Assembly: GCA_023807065.1 (NCBI GenBank)
Contig: JAJJLU010003776.1
Location: 1 to 31,917 of the forward strand
Source of the DNA: Isotricha intestinalis
Lineage: Eukaryota; Ciliophora; Litostomatea; Vestibuliferida; Isotrichidae
Length of the DNA stretch: 31,917 nt
Reading direction: 5' to 3'
This document shows, in pieces, positions 1-9,070 of this stretch. Within the stretch, counting starts at the first letter, position 1. Each line of letters begins with the position of its first letter. The notes under the pieces are model-generated. The model was given only the letters and a program-made list of their open reading frames with translations. It ran no database searches and was not told the DNA's origin. The translations under genes and the position numbers were made by a program.

Positions 1-3000
1 TTTGAATATCATATTGATAATAATTATGGTGATTATAATATTAAATTTCAACCTGTAAGAGGTGATTTTTATGGAAGATATTGTTGGCTTATATTTAAAG
101 TATTAAATTGTCATATTGGATGTTTTTCTTGTTCAGATTATGTTACTTCAGATGAGAATCATAAATGCACATCATGTGATAATGCTGAAAAATATTATAT
201 AAGTAAAGATTTTGGAGATGGAAATTATAATTGTGAAAATGAAGATACTTACGAAGGACATTATGTTGTTGATAATGAGAGATTTGCAGATTGTTATGAA
301 AATTGTAAAACTTGTAAATTTGGAGGAAATAATTTAAATCAAAATTGCACTTCTTGTAAATCAGGTTATTATTTTAAAATAGATGAATTAAGTACTGGAA
401 ATTGTTATAATGGAAATCAAAATGGTTATTTTCTTAAAGATGATGATAATGATGTTAATGGAAAAATATATGATACTTGTGATTATGCTTGTTTAACTTG
501 TGAAGGAAAACCAAATTCTGTAACAACAAATTGTCTTGTTTGTAAAAATTCAGAGTCTTATTATAAAACTACAACTGATGAAAGTAATTGTTTAAAAGAT
601 CCTAAGAGATATACTTTAAATAGTGATAATGCTTATGAACCTTGTATGGAAGGTTGTTTCACTTGTAGTAAAGGAATTGGAGAAGTTATAGATAATGAAG
701 ATTTAAGATATGCTAATTATTTTTGTATTGAATGTGATCAGGAAAATGATGATAAATATTATTTTTTAAAAGATACTAATAATTGTTTTAAAGAGGAGCC
801 TATTGTTTATGATAATGATAATATTAAAATAAATTTTTTTTTAGATAAAGAAAGTTCTGTAGATCCAGAAAATTGGAAATGGGTTTCTTGTTATAAAAAA
901 TGTGAAAAATGTTCAAGAACAGGAACAGATAGTATAATGAATTGTGATTCTTGTAAAAGTGAATATTATCATGAAATAAGTCCAAGTACAAATTGTATTG
1001 ATAATTGTCCAACAAATTTAGGATATGTAGAAATAACAGATTTAAATAAATGGTGCGTAAATTGTAAAAATGAATTAAATCCAAATAATTTACCAAAATA
1101 TAAATATATAGGAAATAATGATTTATATAAGAGTGATTTATGTTTAAATGGAAGACCAGATGGAACATATATAGATAATTCTGAATATAATACATTAAAA
1201 GATTGTGATGTATCATGTAAATTATGTGAAAATTCAGCAACTTATTGTACTGAATGTGCAGAAGGATATATTTTTCATCCTTTAATTAATAATAAATGTG
1301 TTAAAGAATGCACTACTAAATATTGGTATTTAAATGATAATAATGATTATAAATGTACTGATGATTGTAATGAAATTAATGATTGTATAAGAGAGTATTT
1401 AGGAGGAAAACAATGTGTTAAAGAATGTGATGATACAAATTGTATTTTTTGTGAAAAAAATAATGCTTATTTAATATATGACATATATTGTGTTTTTAAA
1501 TGTCCAAAAGGATATGAAGTAGATTCAACAGGGAAACAATGTATATTAAAAACATTAACAGAAAATAATTGTAATATAAAATTATATCCATCAAGACATA
1601 GTACATTAATACCCAATTTAAAATTATTTGCAATGGAATGGATTGAAGAATATATTCATAATTATGATTCTTCTCTAACAAAAAATGTAGATGTTCTCCC
1701 TGCACATAATATGACAATGCAAATATGGAAAGATGATATTTGTGAATTAGAATCTTCACTTATGTATGAAATTTCTTTTGTTAATACTTCAGAATGTAGA
1801 AAAATATTACAAGAAATTTATACTTTACCTTATAATGGAATTATATTTGTTAAATTTGATATAAATAGAACAATAACTTTTAATCAAATTCATTATAATG
1901 CTTATAATGCTTTTACTAAAGAAAGATTAGAGTTATCTCATTGTAAAGGTGATGTAGTTGATTATTCTTTAAATGAAAATGCAGGAAATTTTGAATTATC
2001 AAGAAAATTATATGAAAAATATGGTGTAGATATATTTAATTCAAGTGAAGATTTTTTTAATGATAATTGTTTTCAATTTGATGATCAAGGAAAAGATGTT
2101 ACATTAGAAGAAAGAAGATTATTTTATTTTCAGAATGTTCATCTTTGTGAAGAAGGATGTCAATATATGGGAATAAATTATACTCAAAATACTTTAAGAT
2201 GTCAATGTCAAAATTCTCTTCCTACTTTAAATGATGCAAATGAAATAACAGAACCTGAATTAAATAATAATCAATTTTATGGAAAAATTAATAATAATAA
2301 TTTTAATTTATTTAAATGTACTAATCTTGTTTTTTCCGGTAGTAAAATAAAGAAAAATTTAGGAAGTTTAACTTTAATTATTTTAGGAGGATTACAAATA
2401 CCTTTAGTTATTAGTTTTGTTTTTTTTTCTGGATTTCAACCAATATATTCTTTTTTAAATCAATTCACATATATTAATAGAAATAATCCCCCAAAGAAAA
2501 CTAATGAGAATTTTTTAAATGATGAAAACATAATAAAAAATTCAATTGATAATTCAAATACATCAACAGAACGAAAAAATGAAATAAATGAAAATTCAAA
2601 AGAAAATAATTATTCAGATAAATTAACAATCTTAAATAGTCCTAATCCACTAAGAATTCCAAATGAAAAAAGAAAATTTAAAAAAAAAATTAAATCTGGA
2701 AATATTAAAATATATAATATAAATATTAATAATACAGAAGAAAAATTTATGTCAAAAACAGGAGTAAATAAAGAAGAAAAAGATGATGATGTTGAAGATT
2801 TTAATGAAGATGAAAAAGATGAATTAAATTATATTGAAGCTATTAAATTTGATGATAGAGACTTTTTCTCTTTTCTTTGGAGAGCTATGAAAAAAAAAAT
2901 ATTATTTTTATTCACTTTCACTGATATAAATGTTTTTGAACCTATTACAATCAAATTAACTTATTTTATTTTCTTAATTTCTCTTTTTTTTTTCCTTGAT

Positions 3001-3486
3001 GCTATTTTCTTTAAAAAAATATATGTTCAAATTAGATTTTATTCAACAAAGAAACTTGATTTTAAGTATTTTATCAAAAATGAAATTAAAGTTTCTGTTT
3101 ATAGTGCTCTTCTTGGTTGTTTCATTGGAATAATTATATCATATTTAATTTCAGTAAAAAAACAATTTGTTGTTAGTATTCGAAATATAAGGAAAAATAA
3201 TGAATTTTTAAAACAAATAAAAAGTATATTAAAAGTTTATAAAATAAAAATGATAATTTTCCTTATTATTAATTTTATTTGCATGTTTGTATTTTGGTAT
3301 TTTTGTACTGCTTTTTGTTCTATGTATATAAAAACTACTGCAGCATGGTTATATGCTTTTATTTTTACTCTTATTTTTTCGACTATTTTTCAATTTGTTT
3401 ATGCAGTAATTATTTCTTGCCTTAGATTTATTGGATTAAGTAAAGATGTAAGTTGGTGTTATACAGTTAGTAAATTTTTACTTTGA
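1..3486 (+). CDS. Cysteine-rich multi-pass surface protein, 5' truncated by window edge
   Basis: The frame is open from base 1 to the TGA at 3484-3486 (1161 visible residues), so the Met codon at 646 is internal and the true start lies outside the window. Residues 1 to about 515 are a cysteine-rich ectodomain with repeated CxxC pairs of growth-factor-receptor/furin-like type (for example CYENCKTCKFG, CDVSCKLCENS). A second ectodomain module follows and ends with FFNDNC, GKDVTLEERR and CEEGCQYMG at about residues 684-737. One TM segment lies at about 787-812, then a low-complexity Lys/Asn/Glu cytosolic stretch, then a DDRDFF motif just before four more TM segments (about 984-1004, 1031-1052, 1084-1110, 1117-1143). 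The end module and membrane block are shared with the gene at 21909-26969. A surface or receptor-like role is inferred from layout only; no ligand is known. The TGA stop is unusual here, where TAA dominates. Confidence 0.85.
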   Translation, partial: FEYHIDNNYGDYNIKFQPVRGDFYGRYCWLIFKVLNCHIGCFSCSDYVTSDENHKCTSCDNAEKYYISKDFGDGNYNCENEDTYEGHYVVDNERFADCYENCKTCKFGGNNLNQNCTSCKSGYYFKIDELSTGNCYNGNQNGYFLKDDDNDVNGKIYDTCDYACLTCEGKPNSVTTNCLVCKNSESYYKTTTDESNCLKDPKRYTLNSDNAYEPCMEGCFTCSKGIGEVIDNEDLRYANYFCIECDQENDDKYYFLKDTNNCFKEEPIVYDNDNIKINFFLDKESSVDPENWKWVSCYKKCEKCSRTGTDSIMNCDSCKSEYYHEISPSTNCIDNCPTNLGYVEITDLNKWCVNCKNELNPNNLPKYKYIGNNDLYKSDLCLNGRPDGTYIDNSEYNTLKDCDVSCKLCENSATYCTECAEGYIFHPLINNKCVKECTTKYWYLNDNNDYKCTDDCNEINDCIREYLGGKQCVKECDDTNCIFCEKNNAYLIYDIYCVFKCPKGYEVDSTGKQCILKTLTENNCNIKLYPSRHSTLIPNLKLFAMEWIEEYIHNYDSSLTKNVDVLPAHNMTMQIWKDDICELESSLMYEISFVNTSECRKILQEIYTLPYNGIIFVKFDINRTITFNQIHYNAYNAFTKERLELSHCKGDVVDYSLNENAGNFELSRKLYEKYGVDIFNSSEDFFNDNCFQFDDQGKDVTLEERRLFYFQNVHLCEEGCQYMGINYTQNTLRCQCQNSLPTLNDANEITEPELNNNQFYGKINNNNFNLFKCTNLVFSGSKIKKNLGSLTLIILGGLQIPLVISFVFFSGFQPIYSFLNQFTYINRNNPPKKTNENFLNDENIIKNSIDNSNTSTERKNEINENSKENNYSDKLTILNSPNPLRIPNEKRKFKKKIKSGNIKIYNININNTEEKFMSKTGVNKEEKDDDVEDFNEDEKDELNYIEAIKFDDRDFFSFLWRAMKKKILFLFTFTDINVFEPITIKLTYFIFLISLFFFLDAIFFKKIYVQIRFYSTKKLDFKYFIKNEIKVSVYSALLGCFIGIIISYLISVKKQFVVSIRNIRKNNEFLKQIKSILKVYKIKMIIFLIINFICMFVFWYFCTAFCSMYIKTTAAWLYAFIFTLIFSTIFQFVYAVIISCLRFIGLSKDVSWCYTVSKFLL

Positions 3487-3785
3487 AAATTATCTTTGTT
3501 GGTTGTGGTAATTTGTATTAATTATTTATTTATTAAATTTTAATAAAAGGTAATAAAATGAATAAAGTTTTAATTTTGTAATTATTAAAAATTTAACAAG
3601 TCAAAAATTTTTTTGTTTAATTATTTAATTTCATTTTACAATTATAATAAAAAGTATTTAAATTAACAAGTAATACAATTATTCATTTAATTCCAATAAA
3701 ATTATAAAATATAATTTAATAATTGATTAAAAACTCTTGTTTAAAAAAATAAATATTTTTATGTACAAAATTAAATAAATAAAAA
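3487..3785. other. Intergenic spacer between two plus-strand genes
   Basis: This is 299 bp of nearly pure A/T sequence. I see no open frame, tRNA-like box or strong hairpin. It must hold the 3' end of the surface-protein transcript and the promoter of the next gene, but no motif can be assigned. Confidence 0.6.
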
Positions 3786-4406
3786 ATGTATTCTATTGTA
3801 GATGGAAAAAATAGATTTACATATCCTTATTCAGTAACAATGAATATAATCTATGATAAAAATAATTTTGGAGTTATTGAACCTCCATATACAATGAAAA
3901 ACAATAAATTTAATACACCTAGAATAGTTTTTAAACATTTATTGCAAAATAAAAATAATAGATATAGAACAAAATTAATTAAAGAAAAAGAATTATTAGA
4001 TACTAAAAATCAAAGAAATAAAATTGAATTAATGATTAATTATGCTTATGATAAAAAAAAGAATAACATTAGAAATTATTCATACAATCCAAATTTAAAT
4101 CATTCAAGTAAAGTTGAAAAGCTTCCTTTATTAACAAAAGAAAAAATAAAAAATGAAATTATTTCAAGGTCAAATAAGTATTTTCCTAAAGAATATAGAA
4201 ATAAAAATAGACAAATTTATGTAAGAAATATATATCAAAAATTTGCTAAACTTCCTAACTATAAAAAGTTATATAAAATTAAATATATTGAAAAAGAAAA
4301 TGAACTTGAAGATAAAGTTATTGATAAAAAATTTAAAAATATTAATTATATTCCAATTGATTTAAATTTAGTAAAACCTATATTAAATAATATTAAAAAA
4401 TATTAG
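3786..4406 (+). CDS. Small basic protein of unknown function (206 aa)
   Basis: I do not recognise this protein. It starts MYSIVDGKNRF after an A-rich leader (ataaaaaATG) and ends in TAG, the only TAG terminator seen in the window. It is very rich in Lys, Asn, Tyr and Ile, with no signal peptide, no TM segment and no cysteine pattern. Short aromatic/proline stretches such as VIEPPYTM and KYFPKEYRNKNRQIYV sit in a basic, probably extended chain. Such composition is common among cytoskeletal or nucleic-acid-associated proteins, but nothing here decides between them. Codon use is like that of its neighbours, which supports a real gene. It converges on the Hsp110-like gene with only 67 bp between the two stop codons. 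Confidence 0.7.
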   Translation: MYSIVDGKNRFTYPYSVTMNIIYDKNNFGVIEPPYTMKNNKFNTPRIVFKHLLQNKNNRYRTKLIKEKELLDTKNQRNKIELMINYAYDKKKNNIRNYSYNPNLNHSSKVEKLPLLTKEKIKNEIISRSNKYFPKEYRNKNRQIYVRNIYQKFAKLPNYKKLYKIKYIEKENELEDKVIDKKFKNINYIPIDLNLVKPILNNIKKY

Positions 4407-4473
4407 AAAACAGGAAATTATAATTTTTTTTACAATATTTATACTAACAATTTTTATAAAATACATTTTATTA
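4407..4473. other. 67-bp convergent gap
   Basis: The stop codons of a plus and a minus gene face each other across 67 bp, so the 3' ends of both transcripts must lie here or overlap. It contains only an A/T inverted repeat (ataaaat / attttat, 4457-4472), which is weak evidence for anything in DNA of this composition. Confidence 0.4.
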
Positions 4474-6090
4474 TTATATATTTTTATCTTTTGTTTTGAA
4501 ATATTTTTCTAATTCTTTATAAGATTTAATAATTGCCTTATTTGAAAAAGAATTTTTAATATTTATTTTTAATCCAAAATCTAAAATATTTGAATTATTT
4601 AATTTTAATATTAATTCATTAGATTCATCAATAGAATAATCAAGAAAAAGTATTTTATTTTTTACGGTTAAATTATTTAAATCAATATTATAAGTGTAAA
4701 AAGTTTTAATTTTATCGATTCCTAAATTTTTAAATTCATTTTTATCATAAAAAACATTTAAATTTACAATATAATTAAATTGTTCAATATTATTTAAATT
4801 AATAGAACCTTCATTAGGAATATTTTCTCCTTTTTTAATTAAAATTTGTTTATTAGAATTATTAATGGAATAATATATAGAATACATATTATAACTTTTA
4901 ACATATTCTAATTCTTCAAATTTATTATTTTCTAAAATAAAAGTTTCATATAATAAAGAACCTAAACTATGACATTCATTAAAATTTATTGTTTTTAAAA
5001 TAGGAAGATGTGAAATTTCTTTTATAATTTTTTCTAAAATTGGTGTATTCATTAATTGATTTCCAATTACTATTTTTTCAGGTTCATATCTTTTAACTTT
5101 ATTATAAAATGATTTAAATTTTTTTTTAAAATCATTAATTTCTTCATATATTATTTGTTCAAATTCTTTTCTTTTAATTTTATGTTTAAAATCAATATTT
5201 TCTTCAATTGATTTAATATTTATTTCAACTTCATTATTAATAGAAAGATTTATTCTTATTTTTTCAATTTCTTCTATTAAAGCTATTTTATTTTTTAAAT
5301 TTAATTTTAAAGGTCTTTTATGCTCTTTTTTATATTTTTCTAAGCAAAAATTAAATATTGCTTTATTAAAATCTCTTCCTCCAAAAAAAGGAATATTTTC
5401 AACTTCTTTAACAATAAATTTTTTTTTTGAAAATTCAGATAAAATAAAAGATGTTTTTGAATGACCTGAATCAATGAATATTAAATATTTATTTTCATTA
5501 GTTAATTGTTGATAATTTAAACATCCATAATACATAGTTAATGCAGTTGATTCATTTAAAAAATGAAAATTATTATTAATGTCTAAAGATAATAATATAT
5601 TTTTTAATGATTCTTTTTGATAATAAGTATAATAATCTGGAATTGAAAATATAAATTTTTTTATTTCATTGTTATTTAATTTTATTGTATTTAATATGTT
5701 ACTTAAAAAAGCACAAACACAATATTCACTTGGGAATTTATAAAAATTAGAATTAAAATTAAAATGAAAAGCTGTTAGTTCTTTATCATAATTATCTAAA
5801 GTATTAAAATATTTTGTTTCAATATTGTTCATTTCTAAATTATACATAAATCCAATTAAGCGAGATAAATTATTAAATGTACTTAAAAAATAATTTTTAT
5901 TTAATTTAGATGATTCTCCATATAATCTTTCAGATTCTTTAAATTGGATTATTGATAGTATTATTTTTTCAGAATTATTATTTAATAATATATCTTCTTT
6001 AAAATCATTTAAATTCTTAATTATTTTATTTGAAGATACTTTACCTAAAGAAAATTTTGTAGTTTGAGCTCCAATATTAAATCCTATCAT
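4474..6090 (-). CDS. Divergent, short Hsp70-superfamily (Hsp110-like) protein
   Basis: The 538-aa protein follows the Hsp70 actin-like ATPase fold. The first phosphate loop region is MIGFNIGAQTTKFSLG (residues 1-16). The connect/phosphate region at 150-189 (IPDYYTYYQKESLK, then FLNESTALTMYYG) matches the family's VPAYFNDSQR and INEPTAAAIAYG stretches. The second phosphate motif is FIDSGHSKTSF (205-215), closer to the Hsp110 DMGHSAFQVS form than to the Hsp70 DLGGGTFD form. FFGGRDFNKAI (235-245) matches the Hsp110 FLGGKNFDEKL region. The adenosine motif is degenerate (VIGNQLMNTP, with GG replaced by GN). No signal peptide or ER-retention tail is present, so a cytosolic place is expected. It lacks the long acidic loop and extended C-terminal helices of typical 700-850 aa Hsp110s. 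It may be a nucleotide-exchange factor for Hsp70 or a pseudo-chaperone; this is inferred. Confidence 0.8.
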   Translation of the reverse strand: MIGFNIGAQTTKFSLGKVSSNKIIKNLNDFKEDILLNNNSEKIILSIIQFKESERLYGESSKLNKNYFLSTFNNLSRLIGFMYNLEMNNIETKYFNTLDNYDKELTAFHFNFNSNFYKFPSEYCVCAFLSNILNTIKLNNNEIKKFIFSIPDYYTYYQKESLKNILLSLDINNNFHFLNESTALTMYYGCLNYQQLTNENKYLIFIDSGHSKTSFILSEFSKKKFIVKEVENIPFFGGRDFNKAIFNFCLEKYKKEHKRPLKLNLKNKIALIEEIEKIRINLSINNEVEINIKSIEENIDFKHKIKRKEFEQIIYEEINDFKKKFKSFYNKVKRYEPEKIVIGNQLMNTPILEKIIKEISHLPILKTINFNECHSLGSLLYETFILENNKFEELEYVKSYNMYSIYYSINNSNKQILIKKGENIPNEGSINLNNIEQFNYIVNLNVFYDKNEFKNLGIDKIKTFYTYNIDLNNLTVKNKILFLDYSIDESNELILKLNNSNILDFGLKINIKNSFSNKAIIKSYKELEKYFKTKDKNI

Positions 6091-6247
6091 ACTATAATTT
6101 GTTTTAAATAAATTTTTATTAATTTAAACAATTAATAAATAAAATATTATTTCTATATCAAAAAACCCTAAATATTTGAATATATCAAAATATTTTTAAA
6201 AAACAAATGCTAAACAATTCTTAAATAAAATATATCAAAAAAAATAT

Positions 6248-7267
6248 TTATCCCAAATATAAATCATTAATACACTTTCCAATTTTATTAATAATATCAG
6301 GAGCAGTCAAAGCATATTTCATTTCATCATAAGCAATTTTGGAAATATATTTACAAACATAACATCCAAGAGTAGCACATTCCATTAAATCATTTTGATT
6401 AAAATTTATATTTTCAATTTTACATTTTTTAGAAAACATACCACAATAACAATTAATACATCCTCCTAATACATCTCCTATACCTCCTGTTCTTTTTAAA
6501 GAACCTGAATTTTTAACAAAATAAACTTTTTTTCCATTTGTTATTATATCTACTCTTCCTTTTTTAACCAAAATGCAATTATTAAATAATTTACATAATT
6601 CAATTTCATTTTTTAATATTTTTTCAAATTCTTCATTAATATTATCTAAACATAATATATCTCCATTAATTGAAATAATATTTTCAATAAATTTATTTAA
6701 TAACATTGAACTTTCAATAGAAAATATACTTCCTAATTCTTTACATAATTTAATAAATTCAGTATAATTAGGAGTTAAAATTAAATTATTATTACTAGTT
6801 AAATTTTTATAGCATTTCCCATAAAAAAACAAAGCATCAGCATCATAAATTAAAGGAATATTTTTTAGTTCATTAATCTTATTAGAAAATAAAGAAAAAA
6901 TAAATTCAATATCATTCTCTCTCCCAAGACCAGGACCAATTAAAATAGAATCCATAGATTTAAACCATCTTATACTTTTATTAAGTAATATTTCATCTTT
7001 TTTATTATTAAAAGCAGGATGAACAATTAATTCAGGTGAATAACTTTTAATTGGAATTGAAGCTTCTGTATGACAAAATATATGACTTAAGTCACATCCT
7101 ATCTTTAATGATGTTATTGCTGAATAATATGGAGCTCCTGTATATTCTAATGATCCTCCTATTGTACATATTGAACCATTTTCTCCTTTCTTTTGTTTTT
7201 CAGATAATTTTGGAATTATTTTTTCAATTAAATCTTTAATATTTATTTTTTTTAATTCTTTTTCCAT
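6248..7267 (-). CDS. NAXD: ATP/ADP-dependent (S)-NAD(P)H-hydrate dehydratase
   Basis: This enzyme repairs hydrated NADH and NADPH (NADHX, NADPHX) by nucleotide-dependent dehydration. The 339-aa protein covers the whole family length. Characteristic stretches are KGENGSICTIGGSLEYTGAP (27-46), GCDLSHIFCHTEASIPIKSY, SPELIVHP, ILIGPGLGREND, PLIYDADAL, LILTPNYTEF, and the glycine-rich catalytic segment RTGGIGDVLGG, which contains the GxGD signature. These match the eukaryotic NAXD (CARKD) form rather than the bacterial fusion with the epimerase: no NAXE domain is attached and none is seen in the window. There is no obvious N-terminal targeting sequence, so cytosolic action is expected. The start is preceded by an A-rich leader (aaaaaaagaaATG). 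It lies in the same direction as the four-TM gene upstream, with 173 bp between them. The assignment is secure by motif content. Confidence 0.93.
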   Translation of the reverse strand: MEKELKKINIKDLIEKIIPKLSEKQKKGENGSICTIGGSLEYTGAPYYSAITSLKIGCDLSHIFCHTEASIPIKSYSPELIVHPAFNNKKDEILLNKSIRWFKSMDSILIGPGLGRENDIEFIFSLFSNKINELKNIPLIYDADALFFYGKCYKNLTSNNNLILTPNYTEFIKLCKELGSIFSIESSMLLNKFIENIISINGDILCLDNINEEFEKILKNEIELCKLFNNCILVKKGRVDIITNGKKVYFVKNSGSLKRTGGIGDVLGGCINCYCGMFSKKCKIENINFNQNDLMECATLGCYVCKYISKIAYDEMKYALTAPDIINKIGKCINDLYLG

Positions 7268-7440
7268 TTCTTTTTTTAATTATTCTTTTTTGTGAAGGAT
7301 TTTATTTTTTTTTTTATTTTTTTATTTTACTTTTAGCTTTTGAAATATATTTTATTTTTTTATATTATTTTTTATGTGTTGTATATATTCTTAAAAATAA
7401 TTAAGAAGAAATATAAATAGAAAAATTTATATTAAATTTT

Positions 7441-8762
7441 TCAAACATAAGCATAATCATAATTACGAAAAAGTTTACTTGGCCCATAAGGATTCATCAT
7501 ATGAAAAGAATAAAGAACAATAGTAGCTCCAATTAAAATTTTTGCATACCAAATATGATAATACATATTCCAAAAATTATATTGAGATAATGCATCAAGA
7601 CATTCATAAGAATGGAAAGTAGAATAAGAGGAAGTTTTAATATAAATAACAATTTCAGCTAAAACAGAAAGATAAAAAATAAAAGAACTGAATAAAGAAA
7701 CAAAAAAATCAAATTGATGAGTAAAGCGACAACAAATTATTGTAAAAAATAAACATAATAAAGAAAGTATACCAGATATAATACAAATAATATAACATAC
7801 TATTTGAACAAAAGTAATTTTTTTTAGTAAAAAATCATCTAAATTAACATCCTGTAAACATTCTGTTTTAATTCCAAAATAACTTGAAGAATATAATTTT
7901 AAAGTTTGATTAGTTTTAATATCTAAATAATTATATTTAGTAATATTATTTTGTTTTAAAGTATCAATATAATTAACGCCTTTATCAATTAAATTATATC
8001 TTTCATCAAATAAACTATTATTAATAGAAGTTTTACAAGTTGAATTACCATATAATTTATTATAAACAGCTTATTTTCAGAAAATTTTCCTTCAAAAGTA
8101 GAAGCACAAATTCTATCATTTGAAGTAATTTCAACATTTGCAATTATTGTTTTATAAGGATAATTATTAGACCAATAAATAGAAGATTCTTTATTGATTG
8201 GTATTTCATTAGTATAATTTATTTTAAGATTAGGAACATCAATTTTTAAATAATTAATAGGATTAATCTCTGAAACTTGAGGACATAATTCATTTCCTTC
8301 AGTATCAATATAATATTCACTTTTTCCACAATTTAAATTTTTAATTTTATTAAGATAATAAAAATAATTTAAATCAATTGTTCTTTTTATACAAATTGCT
8401 TTCCCTCTCCAATAAGATATTTTTCTTTCTTTTTCTCCAATATGAATAGTACAATTTGCTATTCCTTGTTCTTTTTCACAAATATCATAAAATATTAATC
8501 CTTTATATTTTTCAGAAGTACTATTAGTACAATCACAAACATCATATGAACCTTTAAAAACTGATGATATTAATGGTTCATAACCTATTGGACATGAATC
8601 ATTAAAAACTTTTATTTCTTTTATTAAAGTTACATTCCAATTTTTTATCTCTTTTTCTAAATTTTCAGGAGTATGTTTTAAATATATACATGTTAATAAT
8701 GTTATCGTAAATCCTCCTATTATTGATGTTATTTGGAAAAATGAGAAGATACATCTACACAT
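7441..8762 (-). CDS. Four-TM protein with cysteine-rich loop, one frameshift
   Basis: Translation from 8762 runs to about residue 231, where the frame breaks near 8066-8077. The -1 frame then continues with the same codon style to a TGA at 7441-7443, giving 440 residues in all. TM1 is at about 5-28, followed by a long extracellular loop with CPIGYEPL, CDCTNST, WRGKAICIKR, CGKSEYYI and several N-glycosylation sequons, then TM2 (about 318-345), TM3 (351-375) and TM4 (402-421), and a short cytosolic tail. The order CPxGYEPL - WRG - CxKR - Cys-rich - three TMs is one I associate with a large ciliate membrane-protein family of unknown function; this is recall, not a search. The break lies at the coding-strand text gaaaataagctg; one extra A would give E-N-K-A-V-Y-N-K and an unbroken frame. 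Without the repair the product would end after 257 residues and lose three TMs. Confidence 0.78.
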
Positions 8763-8863
8763 ATTTTTTCTTTGTTTATTGTATTTTTTTAATTAATTAA
8801 TATATAATTGGTTTATAGTATTAATTCTTATATTATTTTTTAAGCAATAAAAATATATTTTAA
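8763..8863. promoter_or_regulatory. Short divergent intergenic region
   Basis: Only 101 bp separate the start codons of the minus-strand four-TM gene and the plus-strand 68-codon gene, so both promoters must fit here or overlap the coding ends. The sequence is almost entirely A/T with no motif I can name. The role as a shared promoter follows from the layout only. Confidence 0.4.
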
Positions 8864-9070
8864 ATGGATAATAAATTAGAAAAGTTTAAAGGAAAAGTTT
8901 TAGGAAAAGATTTCAAAGAAGAAGATTTTAAAGAATTTTGTGGTTCTAGTACATATAAAATTATTAAAGAAGGTGAAAAAGTAGAAAAAGGAGCAAATTA
9001 TCTCATGATCATAGATTCTGAAAACAGAGTAAAAGATATCTTTATGATTTTAGATGGTTTAGATTTTTAA
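8864..9070 (+). CDS. Small 68-aa protein, possible peptidase-inhibitor-like fold
   Basis: The small protein has no signal peptide or TM and is rich in Lys, Glu and Asp. Its layout resembles small serine-protease inhibitors of the I78 or potato-I (I13) type: FKGKVLGKDF near the start (residues 8-17), an acidic helix with FCGSSTYKII (26-35), then GEKVEKGANYLMIID (37-51) and NRVKDIFMILDG (54-65). In those families a VGK-like start, a helix, a V-x-P-x-G-x-x-V loop and an R-V-x-V-x-x-D strand occur in that order. The resemblance is by eye only, and the proline and arginines of the inhibitory loop are absent (KEGEKVEKGANY), so inhibition cannot be claimed. The ATG follows tttaaa, and the codon style matches neighbouring genes. 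It could also be an unrelated small cytosolic protein. Confidence 0.65.
   Translation: MDNKLEKFKGKVLGKDFKEEDFKEFCGSSTYKIIKEGEKVEKGANYLMIIDSENRVKDIFMILDGLDF

Noticed and set aside
824..1240. Antisense open frame of 138 codons within the first surface-protein gene
   Set aside because: It is rich in Leu, Tyr, His and Asn from reading GAT/AAT/AAA codons backwards, and it lies wholly opposite a well-supported cysteine-rich frame.
646..3486. Start of the first gene at the Met codon at 646
   Set aside because: The same frame is open and cysteine-rich from base 1, with the same CxxC pattern, so the Met is internal.
6573..7239. Two short plus-strand open frames opposite NAXD
   Set aside because: They are low-information antisense frames of a strongly conserved enzyme gene.
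8015..8067. A 53-nt GT-AG intron that would restore the frame of the four-TM gene
   Set aside because: The length fits, but the skipped stretch in the -1 frame has normal codons with a sequon and a cysteine (LYGNSTCKTS), so it looks coding. A missing A explains the break more simply.
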